A stretch of 64,000 nucleotides of DNA from the NCBI GenBank assembly GCA_008638375.1, contig CM018036.1:2330001-2394000 (forward strand). Reading direction: 5' to 3'. The notes below the pieces were generated by a model. That model was not told the DNA's origin and ran no database searches. It saw nothing but the letters and a program-made list of their open reading frames with translations. The DNA is from Nyssa sinensis (lineage: Eukaryota; Streptophyta; Magnoliopsida; Cornales; Nyssaceae). The translations under genes and the position numbers were made by a program. This document shows, piece after piece, positions 23,540 through 43,029 of the stretch. Each line of letters begins with the position of its first letter. The first letter of the stretch is position 1.

Positions 23540-24530
23540 CTCGTTAGAACCTAGTGGTGGGATGTACTCGACGGGCAGCTGAAGGTGGCCCAGCTGTTGG
23601 TTTGAGTTTAATGAAAAGAATTGGTGCCATAGATCACCACCCAAGCGTACGGGTTGCACTCTTTTTGATTTTTTTTTTTTAAACTTAATTATACTTTAAT
23701 CTTTTATTAGATTTTGGGTGACCTTGCTATTAGAGCATCTCCCTAATTAAATTTGAACAAAAATTATATTTAAGTCATATGATCTCTAATAGTCATTTAA
23801 ACTTTTATTAAAAAAACTTAATTTTTTTTTTAAAAATCTCACATTATCTCAAAAATCACTTTAGCCATATTTGATTAAATGAACAATAACAAATAAATTT
23901 GCTTTTATGTTTGTATTTAAGTTTCCCTAAATTTGGTATGTGTTCTGAATCATTGTTGGAGATGAGTTTTTGAACATCTTGACTTAAGTTTGAATTTGAC
24001 TTTATTTTTGAGTAACTCTTAAAAATGTTCTTAACCATTCTATTCAACGGATCAAATTATTGACGTCACAAATATGGGTGCTAGGGTTTTTTGCACGTGA
24101 GTTTTAAACTCATATATATTAGCTTAAATTTTACATTAAAATACATAAAATAATATATATACATTGGCAGATTTACAAGTAATCAAGGAAGGCTAATGAG
24201 CCACGAGGGACCGCGTGGAACTAAAAGTGACCCAACTTTAAGTTGAGTTGAACGAAAAGAATTGATGTCATACGCGCTTGTACAAATTACACTCTTTTGA
24301 ATTGTCTTTAAATTTAACTTCGCTTTAATCTCTTCTTATATTTCGTACGACTTTTCTATTAAACATCGTATTCAGTGGATCCAATTATTGACATCACAAA
24401 TATGGGTCCTAAGGTTTTGTTTTCGCATAAGGTTTAAACTTATATTTTTATGTTAAAATACATAAATTAATATATTAGTGACGGTTCTACAGGTAATCCA
24501 AGGGGCTGGCTATGACTTTTCAAAATTTTG
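23540..24530. repeat. Divergent tandem duplication, one copy interrupted
   Basis: Three blocks recur in the same order. GAAAAGAATTGGTG...TTGCACTCTTTT (23608-23733) matches 24251-24361. CGGATCAAATTATTGACG plus TCACAAATATGGGTGC (24037-24120) matches 24364-24450. The block at 24153-24200 matches 24471-24530. Copy 1 contains about 300 extra bp (about 23734-24030) starting GAGCATCTCC and containing GTTGGAGATG, as in MITE ends. Confidence 0.65.
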
Positions 24531-25226
24531 AAAATTGTATTTTTTATTTTTATTTTATATGTAAAATTAAAAAAAAAAAAAGATTTACTCTCTCAAAACT
24601 TGTAATTTTTATGTTTTTCTCTCTGTAATTTTATGAGTTATGTCTACCACTTTGTGTGTGTCTATATATATATATATATATGTATATATACACACACGAG
24701 TCATTGTCCCGTCTCTTTTTTAAGATTGAAAACGCAAATCGTTGAGTTGATATATATTTTAAGCATGCATTTTACATGTGCATGAAATACAATAACAGTT
24801 GGGAATTGGGATTTGACAATTGCAACAATCCTGACTGTCCATTGCAAGTCTTTCGTTAATCAATTTTTATAAAATTATTTATTCAATAAAAAAAAAACCT
24901 TTATAAAATTACCATTTTACCCTCTTCCACATTTATCATGTTATATACTCGTTGTAATGTCAAAGATTCCACGAAATGCTACAGTGTAAATATTTGGACT
25001 ACAATATCTTCTGGGTATTCCATTGACAACCGTTCAATTTGGTCTATTTTGAGGACCAAACAGTTATATCTTATCTTTTTCCTCAAACTTACGCGTACTT
25101 CTTTTAATAAACAATAAAAAAACATAATTTAAGTTAAATTAAAAATATTTAAATAAATATATTTAAAGCGAATTTAAATATTTTTATTTTTATTTTTATT
25201 CACAAAGAAATGAGAATGATTCAAGT

Positions 25227-25742
25227 AGGGGGTGTCAATTCGAGTTATCGTGTCGTGTTCGGGTTGTGTCAAAGCATACATATTCGAAAATATGTGTGAA
25301 CCCAAACCCGACACTATTAACTAATCGTGTCAAGTTTCAAAACCCAAACCTAACCAATTTATTAAACAGGTTACACGTGTCGACACACTTAACCCGTTTA
25401 TTTTTTAAATAAAAAAATTTACTTATCTTTTAATATGTATAAATAATTTTTCAGTTTAGTAACTTTGGATATGGACAAATCAAAGTAGAAACTTCTTTTA
25501 TAAATAAAAAATCTCAAACCTTGATAAATGTTTGATATGAGATGAATTACCTTAACTCATAATATATTTTATAATTAAACGTGTTAAGTCGTGTTCAACG
25601 GGTTGACACTAGTAAAATTCAAACCCGACCTATTTATTAATCGTGTTATACGTGTCAACCCGTTTATGACCCAAACCCGTTTATGCTAAACCCAAACCCA
25701 AATCCGTTAACTTCGTGTCGTGTTAAAAATTGACACCCCTAA
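25227..25742. mobile_element. hAT-type non-autonomous element
   Basis: The left end AGGGGGTGTCAATT and the right end AATTGACACCCCTAA are inverted repeats. The flanks are exact 8-bp copies of ATTCAAGT (25219-25226, 25743-25750), the size expected for hAT elements. The subterminal DNA is rich in GTGTCGTGTT and AACCCGTTTA blocks on both sides. The 516-bp interior has no open frame of note. Confidence 0.82.
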
Positions 25743-26584
25743 ATTCAAGTCGTGTTAAAAAAAAAAAAAGGACATTAAAAAGAACTTAATACTATTGATG
25801 ATATCCAATCATGCCGGGGGGTCCAGATTAATGGTTAATTATTCACATTAATGCTAGTGCTTCTGGTTTGTATGGTGGGACTGAAGATTAGCACTAATTA
25901 ATTAATTAATCGTGCACTATATTAGGAGACCTGGTACCAAACAAATATTGTCTATTATCATCATTCCAAATTGTCCTAATACTTTGACTAAGCTAACTTT
26001 GATTAAGCTAAGTTACACGGTACACCCATATTATTTAATGTTAATCCTATTCTTAGGAACATCTACATTAATGTCTCATTTTTTAACATTTTACTTCCTA
26101 GATATATGTTAGAGCAATTCCAAGAATTGATGTAGGAGTTGAGCTATTTATCTTAATTATCACTATATATCACTCTAATATATTTTTGTCTCTTTTTTCT
26201 TTTTCTTTTCGTTTATCTATCTCTTTCTTTTTATTCAAACTAACTTTAGGTTCTCCTCGTTCTCTTTTCATGGGATCTATATATACATCTAGTTAGTCAT
26301 TATTCATGGACTAGATCCATTTTAGATCCACTGATAACTCCATTGTTGGAGGTTAAATAATGTTTTATTAGAAGTGAAAGTAATAGTTAAAGTGAATGAT
26401 TTCCTTTTTACATTCACTCGTATAGATGCTCTAAGCCGCCAAAGGACTCGTCACTGAACTCAAATAGATACAACTCATGAATAATGACAAACTAGATGAA
26501 TATATGGATTCCATAAAAAAAGAAAGAGAGAAGCCATAAGTTAGTCGGAAAAGAAAAAGAGAGCTGGGTTGGTGATACAGAGAA

Positions 26585-26615
<31 letters not shown>

Positions 26616-27794
26616 TTAAAATATAAAAAAAAAATTATGATCTCAAATAAGACGGGTCAATAACCCATTTTTAATAAAGTGGAACTTTATCTTAAGGTAG
26701 ATTACAGCAAATGTGTACGGATATGTGGAGTCTTTCAAGGAAGCACATGCTATATGGAAAAATTGGTGGAAGAAAAGTCAAGCTTTGCTATCTGTATATC
26801 TATCTCCAAGATTGCAGAGGGACTTTCTTCACTCTTTCTCTGTTAACGTGTAGGGGATTTCCAGGGAGAACAGCTCTGGTCAAACTTTATCAATTCTACA
26901 AGAATATACACCACTTGCACGTGGTATCACGTGAGCAAAGCATCTCAGGGAAAAATATAATAAGTTTAATGAAGAAAATCCTTTAAAAACTTTAGGTTAT
27001 TAAAAAAATCTTAAAAAGTCGATAAAAATATCATTGAAGAGTCAAATTTAAATTGAAAGAAGAGTGAAGTGTAAAAAATTTTAGACTTAGAGCCAAAAAT
27101 ATAAATTAAAAAGGTATATAAGAAAAAACATCAAAAGTATATAAAAAAAAAAATTGACGTGGGAGGGAGGGGGACAATTTAGCTACCATTGTTCTTGTTT
27201 AGTGAAGAATTAAAATTTCGTTTCTTGTTCATCGAAATGGTTAAAGCATTTCTATTTTTTAATAAATCGAAACGAAATACAAATAGAATACCGAAATTCA
27301 CATGTTTCTATGAAAACATATTGAAACAATAGAAAATTTTCTTTCATATGAATAATAAATCTAAAATTTGATAAAAGATATCATTTTTCTCGAAAGAATG
27401 AAGATATTGAAATATTAAGATTCAAAATTACAAGAAAATATTTTTAATTTTTTTTTAAAAAAACTTATCTTGTTATTTATTTTATTTAAATTATTATTTT
27501 TATATATAATTTGTGCCAAATTATTTAATTCATGTATATTATATAATATATCTATATTATGTTATAATATTTTATTAATTATAATAATTTCACATATGGG
27601 TCAAGACATATGTGGAAAAAAGGAAAGAAGGAAAGTCACGGTGCAGTGCGTGTGAACGAAATGGCGGTGGTTGAGATTTGGCTCAAGACAATTCAACCAT
27701 CTATCCATACATACGCGGACCCGTAAGCTGACTAACATGCTTATATTCTACGTTGCTGTTTGGCTCATTGGCGGCATCCTCTTTTTAGTCTTCT

Positions 27795-27827
<33 letters not shown>

Positions 27828-27854
27828 GGCAGCTTACACGTAATTGTTGCATTG

Positions 27855-28870
27855 ATGTGATGTCCAGCATATAAAAGTCCAGCATATAAAAGTGTCTAAA
27901 TAGCAAATCTAATACATACCTTAACAAAGGAGGTAGCAAGCTCATAAATTCAACGGTGTTATTCATATTCCATCCCAGGAAGATCATATATTCTTATATA
28001 TATATATATATATTTATGTATGTTCCATCCCAGGAAGACCATCTATACTTATATTACCAAATTATCCTTATATATATGTGTATTGATAGACATATAAATT
28101 CATCTTTTAATCGAGTATAATTTTTCAGAGTAAAACTGATTAAATATGGAATCTGAACCAGTTGAGATGACAAGATGTCTCTCTTCCCACACCAACAAGT
28201 AAGGCTTGAGTCACAGCCACATCACACATGTTGTCAAGTTAGTTCTCCCCTCCTCCAACATTAACTAATTTGCCTCAGCCCATAGGATCAGTTACTGTCC
28301 CATTGATGTAATGCCCAATATATAAAACTGTCCAATTAGCCAAAGACTCATGAGGCATCCTAGGGGCAAGACCCCTATTGGATAATTACTTATTATTATT
28401 ACTTTTTTATTTATATTAGATATTGTTTATTTTTATAAAGTTACAACTCCTGAGTTTATCTAAATTTTTGGGACTAAATGATTTTTTTTCTTACTTTTAT
28501 ATAAAATTCAAATGGAACATGACAATGTAAGATGATTAACTCCCACTTTGTTCCAAATCTTTTTTCAAGAATTCGTCCCACTAAAAATATATTCAAAAAA
28601 GAAAGAAGAAAAAGAGCAATGCTAGAAATAACACCACTTTCATGTACGGTTGTATCATCTTTAGACATCACTCTTTCGTATGATATTTATCCTACCACCA
28701 TGAAATCATAAGTAAGACCCATCTCATGTAAAATGATGGTATCCAAAAATGATACACAAAATGATGTCTCTAATATTGTTGAATAAAAAAAATGCCAAAC
28801 CGTTAATAACTTTGTGTGCCAAATCCAACACATACCTTGCGAAAACAAGGTAGCAAGCTCATGAATAGGA
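27855..28870 (+). repeat. LTR-like direct repeat, second copy split by an insertion
   Basis: GATGTGATGTCCAGCATATA (27855) to ACATACCTTAACAAAGGAGG and TAGCAAGCTCATAAA (about 27950) recurs in two pieces. The pieces are GATGTAATGCCCAATATATA (28304) and ACATACCTTGCGAAAACAAG with GTAGCAAGCTCATGAA (to about 28866). The pieces are separated by about 470 bp that includes a MITE. Copy 1 also has a 16-bp tandem duplication of TCCAGCATATAAAAG. This is possibly the end of an old Copia-like LTR. Confidence 0.45.
28618..28782. mobile_element. MITE, family 2, copy B (diverged)
   Basis: The left end AATGCTAGAAATAACACCAC and the right end GATGTCTCTAATATTGTT are imperfect inverted repeats. Internal TGTATCATCTTTAGACA resembles the element at 13862-14001. 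Confidence 0.45.
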
Positions 28871-29980
28871 GTAACCATATCTTTAAAAAGTTTTATTAAA
28901 AGTTATTTATCAAATAATGCAACATTGTTAATAAGGTTAACTAAATATCTCGCTCTCTCATGTCCCCGTTCCCACCCATCCCTAATTAGACAAATTTAGA
29001 TAGAAAATAAATTAAGTGAAACAAAAATGATGAGAGATACTTAGAATCCATTATCGATTCGAAGTAAGATGGAGAAAGGTACCTAACCCCATCCCGATTA
29101 TTATATATTAAAGTTACATAAATACTCTTCAATAATTTAAATGTGTGTGTATATATATATATATATATATTTATAAGATTATGCTTTTTTTTATTTGTGC
29201 TCTATATTTTGTTGCAGTTGATTAATTGAAACACTTGGCTATAAAATTAATGAAAAATCTGATTTAATTTCTAAGAACACTTAGTTTCTTACTTAAGTCT
29301 AACAATTCCTGTCTAATTAATTTAAAAAATTAATTTGAAACTATTTAAAGTTAATTGATGAATTTTTATTCATTAGTTAAATTTGCCTCTGCTTTATTCA
29401 TTTTTTTGAACACTTTTTTTTTTCGCCAACATAAAGAGTATTTACTAGTGTAGTCCACAAGAGTATTGCAAATATGAACCTCGGAATAAACTCCAACCCA
29501 ACTCAGGGCAGGGAGAAATAATTAATGGGTGCCAAGTCCTTCCATACACTCAGCAATGTATTCAATTCCTACAATAGTTTGCCAGCTTCAGAGTTCATAG
29601 ACATTATACTAGAGCCATTTTTTAAAACAAAATACCTTTCCCCCCTAAAGGTATCTGTTTCTCCTATCTTGGAGGAAAGCAAAATAGAATTTTCTCCCTC
29701 CCCTTCCTTCCTTTTCCCCCTTTGCAACTCGATCCAACGAATGGATGAGTAGGTAAGGGATTTTGATAAAAGTTATCCTGGAAAACTTGGGTATTTTAAG
29801 TTCTTGTATAACTTTCACTAGTACACAACATTTGACAAGCTACATTTGATCTTTACTGATCTGACTACCAACACCAACCATGTTTCTACCTACCCAACAA
29901 TATGGAAGAATACATAAAAGAAAAAATGATATGACAAAAGACCTCACTGAGAAATGACCAACTACAGAATCTTCCATAAA

Positions 29981-36042
<6,062 letters not shown>

Positions 36043-36151
36043 GGTGAAAGAAATGTGAGAAAGATCCTTTGGCCACTGTATAGAAAACAGAGAAAGATCG
36101 GAGAGAGGAAAGAGAGAAAAGATAAAGAGAGACTCTTTAGGTCAGCTCTCC

Positions 36152-36158
36152 TTATATA
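36152..36158 (-). promoter_or_regulatory. TATA box of the NADP-ME gene
   Basis: TATATAA on the minus strand lies about 110 bp upstream of the ATG at 36042. The leader between them is CT/AG-rich. Positional inference. Confidence 0.5.
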
Positions 36159-37590
36159 TCTCCAACTCCCTTCCTCCCCCTTTCTCTCTCTGTCTCTCTC
36201 TTTCCTTCCCACCTGCTTTTATCCGGACATGGATCGGAAATGACAGAGGAAGAGCAAAATTTGTGACTCTCTCTCGTGTGCAGCGAAACTTGTTCCAGTA
36301 TTACCAAAATACCCTTAACCTCTTTGGGGTTCATTGAATGAGAAAAATCTTCATTAGACTATGTCGTTAATGATACGTGACGTGTGTACTTATTGCTTCT
36401 CGTATACAAATGATATATTATTTAATCTTGTATTCAATAAAATTTTAATAGGCATTTGAACGCATATCATAAAATAAAAAAATTCAATATTTAAGAGTAC
36501 AGTTAAAAAAAAATGCTATGCATCATTGTATTTCAAATAATATAATATAATATATATTAAATTATATAATTAATATGCTCTAATGAGACTCGATCATGTC
36601 ATTATCACATAATTTGATTTGAAATAAAAATTTAAAAAATATAACATTAATTATGACTAAATCATTACGATCAACTATCTTACATGAAAAATTAAGAATA
36701 TATTAATTAATAAAATTATTTTTTTTATTTTTATTAGCTATTAAGTATTTATTATATATAAATAATTTTTAGTATAAAATTAAAATTTTATATATAATTT
36801 TTTTAATAATATTTTAATTTTTCATAAAAATATATATAATACTTAAATTATGTTATAAAAAAGCTTAATATCTATTTTAAATAAAAAATTTATATTTTTT
36901 CATATTGTAATTTGTTTTATTTTTAATTTTAAAATTAATAAATTCAATGACCAAAATATGTGCCGGCTACAGTTAGGTTGGACACGTAATGAAAGTCTAC
37001 AAACGGGGAACGATGCAATAACAGAAGCAGCCAACTGGAGGGTACAGTAACACGACACCCGTTTGTCTCAACGGTTATCATTTTGTTTTGGGTGGAGGTG
37101 GAGGTGGAGGGCTAATTTAGTAATTTTACTTTTCCCTCTGTTCAATGATAATATATGACTGCCACGAATCTCGTTTCTTGTAACATCCATTGATTCGTTC
37201 CGCCCCGCGATTCATTGCAAACGACCAATCAAGATTAAACACGTCAGGGTTTGGTTTACAATTTTTTTTTTGGGGGGTTGTATTTTACATATTTTATTGA
37301 AATAGTGTTTTATTAATTTTAATTTCTTTTCATGTGTAAAACATTTTTCATTTTATTGATATTTTAATATTTATTGGATAAGGTACCAATTAATAGTTTT
37401 GGACCACGTTATCAAAAACAGTCATTTGCTAAAATACATTTGAAAAAAGTTTTTGATAAGAATAATATTATTGATAATTTTGATTTTGTTGATGTGTCAT
37501 GTAATGCTATGCTATATTATTTATTTTTGTTCTTGCTTATTTTTGACAAATCCGTCTCATCTTTGCCTAAAAATCATTTTTTAATTTAAG

Positions 37591-37636
<46 letters not shown>

Positions 37637-38289
37637 CTGTTGTCCAATAGCTCCAACTTTTTGCCCTTTAATTTCTCAAGCCTAACCGGTAAAGATCTAA
37701 AAATAATGGTTTCTTTGTGTACAACTCTTTCAACACCAAGTCTGCTCAACAAGTTTTTAATCAGTCAAAGCAAAATATATTTATATATATATATATATTA
37801 TATCCACACACACACACAGATATATATATATATATATAGAGTATAAAATTCTAGTGGCGTTTGGTAATGGACTTTGAACTTTTCTTTTCTGATGGTGGAA
37901 GAGAAACCGCGTCGCCTCGCTGCCTCTCCGGCTAAAAAAAAAAAAAAGTGGGCTGCTCTGAGTAATTGACCTACACACGTTTTCCTCACAAAGCCCACAA
38001 CATTTTGGTATGGTCTGCATAATGACGTCTATCGCTTGCCTTTCACATGATAAGTCGTTTTCAATGAATTATCCCTTTTTGCACACAATCTATAAAGATA
38101 ATTCCCTATAGCTCATTATTAAAAATTCAGTATTAATTTTGGTCATATACGGGTTACTCTTCCATAGGATTGATACATCATGTCACAAATATATTATTTT
38201 AATAACACTCAGTATTATATATCATTAAAAGATAAATTATATTATAAATGACAGAACATCATTGTAATAACATATTATCACATTACTGT

Positions 38290-38929
38290 TGAAGAAATAA
38301 AGAAGAGAAAATAATTTATATATATTTCTGTGTATTTAAAACTGTATAATATGAGATCTATTTATAGGTATAATATGAGAATATAATGTGAGAGTGTATA
38401 CGGTGTGGGACAAAGTGGAAATAGAATATTCTAACATTCCCCCTCAAACTCGAGATGACGAAGTCAACTAGAGTTTGGAAACAAGATCATAGAGCTGACC
38501 AGGAGGATGTGGCGGTGCGACAGAATTTCGTGAGGCGCGTGAGGGCTCGTGGCAACTCCGATGGGGGCGATTTTGGTGGCGTTGGACTCCTCTCTAAATG
38601 GTTTTGTGAGATGGTGACTGGAACAGTGCAAAATCAAGGAAGACAGAGAGGAATGGCGGTGTGTGGCAGCTCGTGAGGTAAGATACCGTCACAAAGGAAG
38701 AGCACTAAAAATTTGTAGGAAGAACGACGGAAAGAAGAAAAAAAATAAGACTACAGGCCACAAGTTTGTGGTTCTGATACCATGAAGAAATAAAGAAGAG
38801 AAATGAATTTATAAATATTTCTGTGTATTTAAAACTGTACAATATGATGTCTATTTATAGGTACAATATGAGAATACAATGTGAGAATGTATACGATGTG
38901 GGACAAAGTGGAAAAAGAATATTCTAACA
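38290..38929 (-). mobile_element. TRIM retrotransposon with complete signals
   Basis: Two 147-bp direct repeats (38290-38436 and 38783-38929) differ at about 11 positions by eye. On the minus strand each starts TGTTAGAATATTC and ends CTTCA. Directly after the 5' LTR lies TGGTATCAGAACC (38782-38770), nearly the TGGTATCAGAGC primer site for initiator Met-tRNA. Directly before the 3' LTR lies the polypurine tract AGTTTGAGGGGGAA (38450-38437). The 5-bp target duplication ACTGT flanks the element (38285-38289, 38930-38934). The 346-bp interior has no gag or pol. Confidence 0.93.
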
Positions 38930-40534
38930 ACTGTTATAGTACTATCCAAGAATTTTCCATCATATTATTAAAAAAAAAAGGATTTAAGCCCAATAAGAAT
39001 AATTATAAGAGAGCAAATAAAGATTTATTAGAGATACCGACTCATATTCTAATAATATGTGAAACTATTAGATATATCTTATGTGCGAAGTAGAGCACAT
39101 AAGTTGGGGGGGGGGGCTTCGCTCTCGCAATACAATAATGGTATATTGAAAATTTTCAATATAGCAAATTAGAGTTAGGGTTTTCAGTATAAGACACATT
39201 ATCGAATTACGTGAAATTTTTATGTCATTTTCTCTCTTTATTTCTCTCTAACTCTTGTTGCATAAATCATTAATTCACAACAAAATTTAAAATGATTGAT
39301 CCTACTATGAACTAGGTTTAAAAAATATAGAATCTTTTAAAAAATACGTAGAGTTTTATAGCTTATATAGACAATATATATGATTGTAATAATATGAAAA
39401 ATGTTAAATACCTAATAATTGTATATAAAAACTCTACAATTGTAGAGTTTTCTTTCTCTCTAAAGATTTTAATGAAACCAAATATACATACAAGTACTAA
39501 ACTGTTGGTAGACAAACCTAGTCCATAGCGCACCCCAATTTTTTTTTTCACAGTATTATTATTATTATTATTATTATTATTTTGTTAGAAATTGAAATTG
39601 TTAAAAAGTGATACAAGGTTATTTAAGTCATTTCATTTCATTATTGGAGGGCCAGAGTAGTTTTGTGGAACTAGCGGCACCTTTTTTTCTATATAATTAT
39701 TTTATTAGAAGGTGATTTTAAATGTCGAGCAACGTCGACGTTTCGGTATTGCAATAGGTGGCTGGCGACTGGCATAGTAATCCGACGCGAATGGGGATGT
39801 AGTGAATACGCCACGACACGCTTTTGCCCGACGAGACATCTCTCTGATGTCGTTATTGATATTGACACGTTGCTTCTTCTCAGCCGCATAAGATTTTCAT
39901 CGTTACTTTCAAGAAAAAAGTATTGGACGGCTATAATTCTTCCTATGAATGTTAGTGTCATTTGTCAGTGACAAAAATAAAAACTCACTGATCTGAATAA
40001 CATATATATATTATATGCGTTCTGAGTGACATTATCAGTGATATTAATGTATTAATATTTTCGTATAATATATATATCAATTAAATCATAAACAAATATC
40101 ACTCGTAATTAATATTAATATTTTTTTTAATTTTTATTTAAAGTAATTATTTGATGAACCCATTACACGAATATAATATTATTATATGACAATATTTTAT
40201 AAATTTTTTTATTTTAAAAAATTATTACTTTTTATAATTTATAAAAAGTTTAAAAATTTATTTATAAAATATCATCACACAATAACACAGTACGATGAAT
40301 TTATTAAATAATTTATCTTAAAACTCATCATTCTTTCCTAAAACAAGAGATTTTGATATCTCCAATCACCTTTTCAAATTTTCTTGTATTTTGATTAAAA
40401 TGATTAGAAATTCAATTTGAGCAATTACTTTTGTAACAGATACTTTAACGATATTCCTTAATTTATTTTTGAATTTAAATTATCATAATTTTTTTATTAG
40501 AGCATAATAGAAATACCATTTTAAAACATATAGG

Positions 40535-40572
<38 letters not shown>

Positions 40573-41754
40573 ATCCATATCATTTAGGAGCTATTTTAGC
40601 ATTTTGTATTATAGATAATAAGATGGAAAACTCTTGGGAGTATGATTCATTCATTTTTGATATTTGAATCTCTAAAATAACTATGAAACTCAGAAACTCT
40701 TTTAATTTTGTATGAGAAATTATATAGTTGAGGATGACTTATTCATTGAGACGATAACTTTACATTATTACTTAATAATTCTTGACCTAAATTTTGTGAA
40801 TAAGCATAACTATTCATACTTCTTTGTGCACATTTATACTTTAAAATAAAATTTTTTAATAATTAAAAACTATACCTTTAGAGTGCAAATGTATAAGTGG
40901 GGAGTGAGAATAACTCTCCCTTAATTTTATTTGGTTGAAATATTTGCTTGTTTTTTTAATTATATTTCTTCTTCCTTTTTTTTATTTGCTTTTAAGAATA
41001 AAATTTTAAAAAATACATATTTTAATTTTTTTAATGTTTTAATAAACTTGAATTTTATGCAAAAAAATATTTAATAATAGTTTCGTAAAAAGATATTTAA
41101 AAAATAATAATATTAGAAAATGTAATGTCAACATATTTTTCATTAATATTTTTATTTCTTAATTTTTAAAAATGAAACAAATCGGTTAGAAAGGATCCTT
41201 AAATTATTATATCCGGTTTATATTTTCATTTGATTGTAATAATGCACAAATGTGTTAGACAAGTTCACATATGATGTCAATGTCAAACGTCTAATTCCAA
41301 AAATTGTGTATGTATGTGATTGATTAGACAATTATAAGAAAGAAATCTTTCTTTCGTGTGAGTTCTTATTACTTTTAAGAACGATAACTTTTAATAAAGG
41401 GTGACTGACAACATGAATAAAAGAAAAATATTACATTAAATTATGAAAATATCTTGCATAAACAGGTAATGGATTACAACCTTTAAGCGTAAATAAAATG
41501 GAATATAATTACACGTTGTGTAATGGTAATGGAGAGCACAGAGAGTGAAAAAGAAAGAATGATTACAACCTTTTATATATATATATATATATATTCATGT
41601 GACATACGATTAGTGTTTGAGCATTGAGAAGGGTGTCAATATTAATAATTATTTATTTTAAAATAACAACTCATTAATTCTTGTATAATATTTTTAAAAC
41701 TCATTATTATAGAAAGTATAAATAATTATTGTACAACATCACACATCACACCCA

Positions 41755-41832
41755 TGCGTGGGCTGATACAATGGTTTTGGGCCATCTACGTTTTGCTCAC
41801 CTATAACACGTGCGTGGGCTGATACAATGGTT
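41755..41832. repeat. 22-bp direct repeat, 56-bp period
   Basis: TGCGTGGGCTGATACAATGG plus TT occurs at 41755-41776 and again, exactly, at 41811-41832. Confidence 0.85.
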
Positions 41833-42612
41833 ATTATGATCAAGAAAATAATAATTTTTTATCCATGCCTTCGAGTTAAGCGTGCACATCCTACAAATAT
41901 TTTTTTTAATTAAATAATACTTTATTTTGGGCCTTTTTTTAATTAAACCATGTGATGCACATGCAATGTTTATTAAATCATGGCTTTTCTTTTATTTTTC
42001 TTCTTTATATATTTTTCTAATATCAAATTGATTTTTTTTTTTTATAAAATAAATGAGTGGGTTAAATTTGAATGATATAAAATTGTAATCATGCAATTGT
42101 TTTGAAATAAGTCCAAAAGAATATTATAGAAAGAAACACTATAACTTCTTTTAAAGTAGTAGGGTTTTAATGCTCTTTGTTTTATTTTATTTTATTTTTT
42201 ATTTTTAATGCAATTATTGATTTATTTTCCATCAATAGTGGAGGAATTTTCCTACCAATGAGATTAGTGGATGAGCTTGAAAGATTAAAATTGAAAAAAA
42301 ATTATGAATTTGTGTAGAAATAAATTCATATTATCGTGTTGCATGTAAACAATATGCGTAAAAACAATATAATTTTAAAATGTTGTTGTATATAAATAAA
42401 ATAGTGTCATTTTATGTCTTATAGATAAAAGAGTATCGTTTTGTCTTATACTCAAAAATGGACTAATGAAAATGGACTATTTTCATTTTAGACTGAGATG
42501 GAGACATATCAAACCTCTTGAAAATATCAGTTAGCAGAAAATTGAATTTAGTGAGGTGATCTCATTCTCTTCCCTTTACAGTTGATATCAATATTTTTTG
42601 AAATCTCCTGAA

Positions 42613-42643
<31 letters not shown>

Positions 42644-43029
42644 GTGATCATCGGGAGTCTTTTTTTTTTTTTTTTTTGAGCAAAAGAAGCTAAAACACAG
42701 AAAAAATAAAACAATTAGATGAAATGTTGCTACTAAAAGTTCACTGAAGTAATGCATCTTTCAATATTCTGCGAATGAAGCAATCTCTTCCTTTATATGA
42801 ATAAGATCCAAGGACCCTTTACAGTTACATATATAAATCACGAAACTCATCAATACATCTCCAAAATTTACTTAAGAGGTAAATAATAAATATATTTAAT
42901 CCCAAAACAGCATTTTCTCTAGTCCTATATAATCAGCCCAAATATTATACAATTTGCCACCAATAATTTTAAATGTCAGGTGGCTTCACATGTTTATTTA
43001 CAGGAGTCAGTGTCACAAAAAGATCTCTT

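Larger units (their letters stand above)
23017..29980. other. Intergenic region between MYB-like and NADP-ME genes
   Basis: No gene is supported. The MYB-like promoter lies just above 23016, with a (TA)n tract at about 23077-23105. Further in are a divergent tandem duplication (23540-24530), a hAT-type element (25227-25742), a split LTR-like direct repeat (27855-28870) and a MITE, listed separately. The remainder is AT-rich with microsatellites (for example 26593-26616 and 27800-27827). Open frames at 26711-26986 and 29525-29752 show no domain. Confidence 0.6.
36043..43029. other. Intergenic region between NADP-ME and ABCG genes
   Basis: No gene is supported. The NADP-ME promoter occupies the first few hundred bases. 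The rest is very AT-rich, with a TRIM (38290-38929), (TA)n tracts (37602-37632, 37780-37840), (TTA)n (39557-39582), (CT)n (40539-40566), a G-run at 39104-39115 and a 56-bp-period duplication at 41755-41832. The open frame at 39689-39961 (minus, 90 codons) has no recognisable domain. Confidence 0.6.

Noticed and set aside
38455..38676. 73-codon open frame with some Arg/Gly-rich sequence
   Set aside because: It lies in the interior of a TRIM, antisense to the element, and has no recognisable domain.
39689..39961. 90-codon minus-strand open frame, GC-richer than its surroundings
   Set aside because: No family match and no splice or promoter signals. Left unassigned.
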